From assembly GCA_031264545.1 (NCBI GenBank), contig JAISDV010000177.1, forward strand, positions 1 to 5,019: 5,019 nucleotides of DNA, in the 5' to 3' direction. The translations under genes were made by a program, and so were the position numbers. Positions 5,010-5,019 of the stretch are shown here, in pieces; the first letter of the stretch is position 1, and the number at the start of each line of letters is the position of its first letter. The notes under the pieces are model-generated. The model was not told where the DNA came from, ran no database searches, and saw only the letters and a list, made by a program, of their open reading frames with translations. The DNA is from Oscillospiraceae bacterium (lineage in GTDB: Bacteria; Bacillota; Clostridia; Oscillospirales; Oscillospiraceae).

Positions 5010-5019
5010 GACCGCGTCT

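Overview
The window looks like chromosomal DNA of a moderately GC-rich Gram-positive bacterium, most likely a Clostridia/Oscillospiraceae-type Firmicute. This is inferred from GGAGG-type ribosome binding sites, three lipoproteins with lipobox cysteines, sigma-A-like promoters, and a DUF4358 lipoprotein, a family I associate with Clostridia. No rRNA, tRNA, CRISPR array, insertion sequence or integrase is visible.

Left part (1-2539, minus strand): a compact FecCD/BtuCD-type ABC importer operon. It is read right to left as permease (2539-1472), ATPase (1424-633) and substrate-binding lipoprotein (616 to beyond the left edge). Gaps are 47 and 16 bp, and the first gap is mostly filled by a stem-loop. 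Together they form a complete class II importer for an iron-siderophore, haem or cobalamin-like ligand. The ligand cannot be decided from this sequence, and I see no convincing Fur/DtxR box or cobalamin riboswitch.

Middle (2540-2861): a 322-bp divergent intergenic region. It holds a consensus minus-strand -35 box with an inverted repeat beside it, a strong 14-bp hairpin, a short direct repeat, and a rightward extended -10 promoter.

Right part (2862-5009, plus strand): a small membrane-anchored protein with beta-propeller-like (PD40) segments and no recognised family. It is followed by a 224-bp gap with a hairpin, a near-consensus promoter (TTGACA-17-TAAAAT) and a structured leader. This leader feeds a two-gene unit: an SGNH/GDSL-hydrolase lipoprotein and a DUF4358 lipoprotein. 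The pair probably acts at the cell surface, plausibly on acyl groups of envelope polymers, but that is inference.

The most interesting non-coding signals are the leader of the SGNH/DUF4358 unit and the mutually exclusive hairpins upstream of the ABC operon. I did not find a convincing wholly new system.
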